Shown in pieces: positions 49,401 to 55,400 of a DNA stretch of 64,000 nucleotides. Under the pieces are notes generated by a model. It made no database searches. It was not told the DNA's origin and saw only the letters and a list, made by a program, of their open reading frames with translations. Position numbers and translations under genes: made by a program. The stretch lies in assembly GCF_024868665.1 (NCBI RefSeq), contig NC_079895.1:11838585-11902584 (forward strand), in the 5' to 3' direction. How positions within the stretch are numbered: the stretch's first letter is position 1; the number at the start of each line of letters is the position of its first letter. This DNA is from Triplophysa rosa (taxonomy: Eukaryota > Chordata > Actinopteri > Cypriniformes > Nemacheilidae).

Positions 49401-52400
49401 CCTGGACGAATGGTTCCTGCCGGGGCGCCGCCAAGCCCCTCGTCAGCGAACTTCACCGTTCTTCCCGGAGGTTCACGATGAACTCTCCAGGTCATGGCGC
49501 GCTCCCTACTCAGCCGTCTATGACCCTCTTCTTATTCCGCTCTCACCTCGGTTGACGGCGCAGAGGAAAAAGGATATGAGAAGCTGCCTCCCCTGGATGA
49601 GTCAGTGGCCGCACATCTGTGTCCGCCCTCGGCCATCGGTTGGACGGCAAAAGCGGCCCATCCCTCTAAGCCGTGCAAAACCACCTCGGCCCTCGCTGGA
49701 TGCGCATTCTCGTCCGCCGGCCAAGCGGCTTCAGCATTGCATTCCATGGCAGTGCTTCAAGTGTACCAGGCCAAACTCCTCCAGGGCATGGACGGGTCCG
49801 GTACAGATATCGCGCCCTTCAAAGAACTGCGGAGCGCGATGGATCTCGCCCTACGCGCCACCAAGGCCACGGCCCAGGCGATAGGCAGATCGATGGCCAG
49901 TCTCGTGGTGCTCGAGCGCCATCTGTGGCTGACGCTCACAGAGATCAAGGAAGCAGACAAGGTCCCCTTCCTCGATGCTCCAATATCCGCTGCCAGCCTC
50001 TTCGGACCAGCAGTGGAGGGTTTTGCGGAACGCTTCACCGCAGCGCAGAAATCTTCGCAGGCCATGAAGCACTTCCTGCCCAAGAGACCCGGGTCCAGAC
50101 CTGCGTCGGCTCGCCCCAAGCCAGCACCAACTCAGCAGCCGGTGAAGGCCACGCCCCCCGCTGCCCAGAAGGTAACAGGAGCTGAGACGCGTCAACGATC
50201 TCGCTCCGGGAGACGTTTCCCCCACCCTCAGCGTCAGGGACCCCGGCCAAAGATCACGCTGGACCCTGCACCTCAGGCACCATCCTGAGACCGAGGAAAG
50301 GAAGTGGAAGAAACCGTGTCTCGCTGCGGCTGGACCTCCTTCAAAGAAGGCTCTTTTGTTCGCCCAAACACCCCGTTCTGTTCCAGGTGCTGGCGAAAAT
50401 GTGTTTTTGTTCCAAAATGTGAATACCGGGTCTGTTCTAACACCCGCACAACCCACCACTGTTATAGCGGGCACTTATATAAAACACAAACATTGTCAGA
50501 AAAAGAGCAACCTTCCTCTTCCACTCTCCTGAGGAGTCAAGCCCCCGAAAGGCGGCATACCTCCCCAATGCATTCAACCCCTTGCCATACGGGCCGAGGC
50601 CTGGCGGGCCATCCCCGGGATATCGGATTGGGTAATGGGAATAATATCTCGAGGATATTCACTCCAGTTCGCTCGCAGACCCCTGCGTTTCTGCAGGATG
50701 ATCACCGCCCGAGTCCAGAGCGCGAATTCACACGTTCTGCGCACGGAGTTGGGGAATTTACTGGACAAAGGAGCCATAGAACTGGTTCCTCCAGATCAAA
50801 CCGAGTCGGGCTTCTACAGCCGCTACTTCCTCGTACCCAAAAAGGATGGCGGTCTCCGCCCCATCCTCGATCTCAGACATCTGAACCGCGCCCTTATGAA
50901 ACGGCGTTTCAGAATGATTACACTGAAACAGATCCTCTCGCAGATATACCCAGGGGACTGGTTCTTCTCCCTGGATCTGATAGACGCATACTTCCACATC
51001 CAGATAGCCCCCCATCACAGACGATTCTTGAGATTCGCCTACGAAGGGGTTGCATATCAATACATGGCCCTTCCATTTGGACTGTCTCTAGCTCCTCGCA
51101 CTTTTACGAAGTGCATGGACGCAGCTCTATCCCCTCTCAGGCAGACGGGAATCCGCATTCTGAACTACCTCGACGACTGGCTTGTTCTAGCACAGTCAGA
51201 GGAAGAGCTAAAGTCCCACAGGTCCCTCCTCCTCAGTCACCTGGAATGCCTGGGGCTCAGAATCAACCTTGCCAAAAGCACCCTGTCCCCCAGCCAACGG
51301 ATTTCGTTCCTGGGGGCGGTTTTTGATTCGAACCGTCTGACGGCCAGAATCGTGCCAGACCGTGCCCTAGCCATTCAGCAGCTCATGGCCTCTTTTATGC
51401 CTGGAGCGTCACGCCCCCTCAAGGCGTTTCAGAATATGCTGGGTCTCATGGCCTCCGCGTCTCAAGTACTGCAGTTGGGCGTTCTTCGGATGCGTCCTCT
51501 GCAGTACTGGCTGAAACCAAGAGTTCCGCCTCACGCTTGGCGTCTCGGACGCCTACGCATCTGGGTGGATCAGGTCTGTGTAACAGCTCTAGCCCCATGG
51601 AGGGATCCTCTTTGGTTGGAGCAGGGTGTGCCCCTGGGCACCACATGCAGACTAAAGGTAGTCACAACAGACGCCTCCAAAACGGGTTGGGGGGCTCTGT
51701 GCGATGGCACACCGGCCTTCGGCCACTGGTCGATTCAGGAAAAGGGCCTGCACATCAACTGCCTAGAAATGCAGGCAGTATGGCTGGCTCTTCGCCACTT
51801 CCTGCCGGTCTTACGGGACCGCCACGTCTTAGTCCGATCAGACAGCATGACAGTGGTGTCCTACATAAATCACCAGGGAGTCCTCTCCTCAAGACGCCTT
51901 TTCTCCCTGGTACTTTGCCTCTTGGAATGGGCTCAGTGCAATCTGCGCTCTCTAAGGGCAACTCATGTGCCAGGCAGACTGAACCAGGGAGCAGATATGC
52001 TATCTCGGAGCAACGTCCCTTCAGAGGAATGGACGCTCCACCCCAAGTCGGTTCAGAAAATTTGGGAAGTCTTCGGCAAGGCAGAAATCGACCTTTTTGC
52101 CTCAAAAGACAACACTCATTGCCCAACCTATTTTTCGAAGGACAAGGATGCCTTGGCCCACAACTGGCCCAACCGGCTCCTCTATGCCTTCCCCTCGATC
52201 GCTCTCATACCACAGACGATCAGGAGGATCAGAGAACAGGCGCACAAGGTGCTGTTCGTAGCCCCACTCTGGAAGAACCAGCCCTGGGTTGCAGAACTGT
52301 CTCAGCTGCTCGTAGCAGCCCCGTGGCCTATTCCCCTGAGACAGGACCTCCTCTCTCAGGCAGGCAACACGATTTGGCACCCCCAGCCAGAGCTGTGGGC

Positions 52401-55400
52401 TCTGCACCTTTGGCCTCTCGACGGGAGCCTACGGTCCTCCCCAAGAGTGTCATGAACACAATATCACAGGCTAGAGCTCCGTCTACTAGACGACTCTATA
52501 ACCTCAAGTGGTCTGTCTTCTCCACCTGGTGTACAACCCGCGGCGCAGACCCAGAATCCTGTGACATATCACTAATTCTATCCTTCCTGCAAGAGCTGTT
52601 GGATAAGGGCCGCTCCCCTTCCACGCTCAAGGTCTATGTGGCAGCAATTGCAGCTTCTCATGCCCCCATAGCGGGCCAAGGAGTGGGAAAGTATGACTTG
52701 GTCATTCGTTTCTTGAAGGGTTCCAGGCGGCTACGCCCTCCTCGCCCCCTCACCGTTCCCATATGGGATCTGCCCACGGTGTTGAGAGCTCTGAAGGGCC
52801 CTTCCTTCGAGCCTCTGCAGTCTGTGGACCTCCGTCCCTTAACGCTTAAAACCGCTCTGCTGCTAGCATTAGCATCGGTAAAACGTGTGGGCGATCTACA
52901 GGCGCTCTCTGTGAGCCCCTCCTGTCTTGAGTTTGGGCCTGACAACTCTAAGGTAGTCCTCAAACCTAGACATGGTTACGTACCTAAGGTGCTCTCTACT
53001 CCATTTAGAGCACAGGTAGTGACACTTTCTGCGCTCCCCTCCTCTGAGCAGGACCCGGAGCTGAATCTGCTCTGTCCAGTCAGAGCGCTTAAAATCTACA
53101 TTGAGCGTTCTGCCCCATTCAGGCGGTCGGAACAGCTTTTTGTCTGCTTTGGCAACCGCACCAGAGGGTCTTCCGGTCACGAAGCATAGAATATCTAAAT
53201 GGATAATTGAGGCTATCGCGCTGGCATACTCTTCCTTGGGCCTTCTATGCCGCACGGGAGTTAGAGCCCATTCTACTAGAGGTGTCGCCTCTTCCTGGGC
53301 ATGGTCTAGCGGAGTCTCCATAGCGGATATTTGTGCGGCGGCCTGCTGGGCTTCGCCTTCCACATTTACCAGATTCTACAGTCTGGACGTTCCGGCCTTA
53401 CAGGCCCGGGTCCTTTCTGCTTAAGACTACTGCTGGGCTGGGGTTGCCCTCAACCACACCAGCACCTAGCACACTACTGGGACGATTAACCGGATTAGGC
53501 CACCTATTAGCTTGGCTTTTCCGCCTTCCACAGGATTCCCTGCCCCATACCTATCCTCGAGCCACGGCTTCGGGATTATATGATGTTTTCGTTCCACTTG
53601 TAGCACGGCGGGATTATACTGGTTCCCCATAGCGTCCTGCTACGCAGTACGAGTGAAGTATCGATAGGGAACGTACTCGGTTACTAACGTAACCTCGGTT
53701 CCCTGAGATACGGGAACGAGTACTGCGTTCCTGGCCGTGCTTACAAGCTGCATATGGTTGTCGCTTCAGTTGAAGTAACCTGAGGACCCTACGGTGATGT
53801 GTCTGCTTATATAGCCATAAGCCCCGCCCATTTTGGCGGGCACCATCGCCATAGGTCCGTGCAGCTTCGCTGACATTGGCTCAAAGTTTTACTTTGAAAG
53901 CACCAATGGCCATGCAGTTTTCAATGCGTTATTGTAAAGCTTCAGTCATCGGAGAAAAAGGAGTTTTCCCCATAGCGTCCTGTTCCCGTATCTCAGGGAA
54001 CCGAGGTTACGTTAGTAACCGAGTACGTTTTCAAACTTTTTGATGCCCAGGACATCCCAAAAAGATTAAGCTTTTGTGAAGACCACCTTTCTAAAATATA
54101 ATTTTTAAAATCATTTTTATGTACAGTATAAATAATAGATCAATAGTAAATGTGACAAAGACATATTGTTTCTAAACTTAAATAGTTCGCTACACTTGTT
54201 AGATATATATAATCTAGAAGAGACATTTTCAATTCAAATGTATTGTACTGTAGGAAAAAAGGAACTACAGTGAGAAAAAACTTACTAGATAAGTACAAAT
54301 ATAAACAATTCTGGAAATTATGCATGTGTCAAAAAACACTAACAATAATAATGATCAGTAGACTTTTTACAATTTTTGCTTCATCTTATTTGCCTAAAAT
54401 TTCTTGGGATACCCTGCAAACTTCAGGAGGATTCCTGGACCATCATTGAATACCTTAGTAGAAAAAAATATTGTATCATTTTAGTTAATAAGATATTTTG
54501 AAGCAAACAGTTCTAGGACACATTTCACTACCATTTTAATTGTTCCTACTATGGTAACAAACAGAACAAAAATGCTAAAGAACAACTTGGGGGGGGGGTA
54601 AATTCATGACAGAATTTTCATTTTTGGGTAGTATCCCTTTAAGACATTGTTGAGGTCTCTAGAGATGATAAACCATTCGTGTTGTCCTTTTTTGGGGGCA
54701 AAAATCTAAGAAGCATTTGCTCTTAAAGGTACAATTGAGGTACTACAGAGATGTTGTTGCTTTTCTTTCCTGCAGAAATCAGGTGGTTGAATCAACTTTC
54801 ATTAGCTCTTTTTAATTTTTGTCACGAATGCGATGGGGAAGAACCCAAATGCAGGCATCAGCGGTGAAGGGTTTAACAAGAGGATTTATTTAATAAATAA
54901 AACACAAAACAAAAACCCACAATGAGGTAAATCAAGAAAACGGGATAACACAACTAGAACACAACAGAGCATTGACTAACTAAAACTGGACTACACAGGT
55001 ATGGGAGGCAAATCCTGCCAAATTTAAATAAATAAATTAAACGATGAAAATGAAAACCAGATTAGCAATTTCATTATACACAACTGCGTGCACAATATGT
55101 GCCAAAATGAAAAATAAAATGAAATTATTTTATTTTCATTTTCACACTGACAATGCGTTGTCCCTGTGTCCCACATACTGTATTGTGCACGCAGTTGTGT
55201 ATAATGAAATTGCTAATCTGGTTTTCATTTTCATAGTTTAATTTATTTATTTAAATTTGGCAGGATTTGCCTCCCATACCCATACACAGGAACACACTCG
55301 ACATAAACAATACTAATCAACAAACTATAACAGACTTAACTTTGAATTGACTCGACTCTGTAACTCACAGGGCAAAATGACACAACGTCAAAAACGGGGT

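Larger units (their letters stand above)
48391..54029 (+). mobile_element. DIRS-type retrotransposon, full length, nearly intact (copy C)
   Basis: 5.64 kb in intron 8, sense orientation. Left outer end GTTCCCTATCGATACTTCAC, right outer end ...GTAACCGAGTACGTT, inverted terminal repeats (about 48431-48626 and 53780-53981) and an internal complementary region (53623-53717). Three coding regions in order: ORF1 (48799-50288), RT/RNase H/methyltransferase-like (50635-52455), tyrosine recombinase (52452-53424). ORF1 and the recombinase each contain one frameshift; RT is uninterrupted. It is a different subfamily from copies A and B (termini differ). Confidence 0.93.

Noticed and set aside
49851..50474. 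207-codon minus-strand frame in DIRS copy C
   Set aside because: Antisense shadow of ORF1 and its 3' flank.
50304..51326. 340-codon plus-strand frame overlapping RT
   Set aside because: Alternate frame of the RT region without motifs; the YLDD-containing frame is the coding one.
51537..52451. Upstream extension of the recombinase frame
   Set aside because: This part overlaps RNase H out of frame; recombinase similarity begins at the ATG at 52452.
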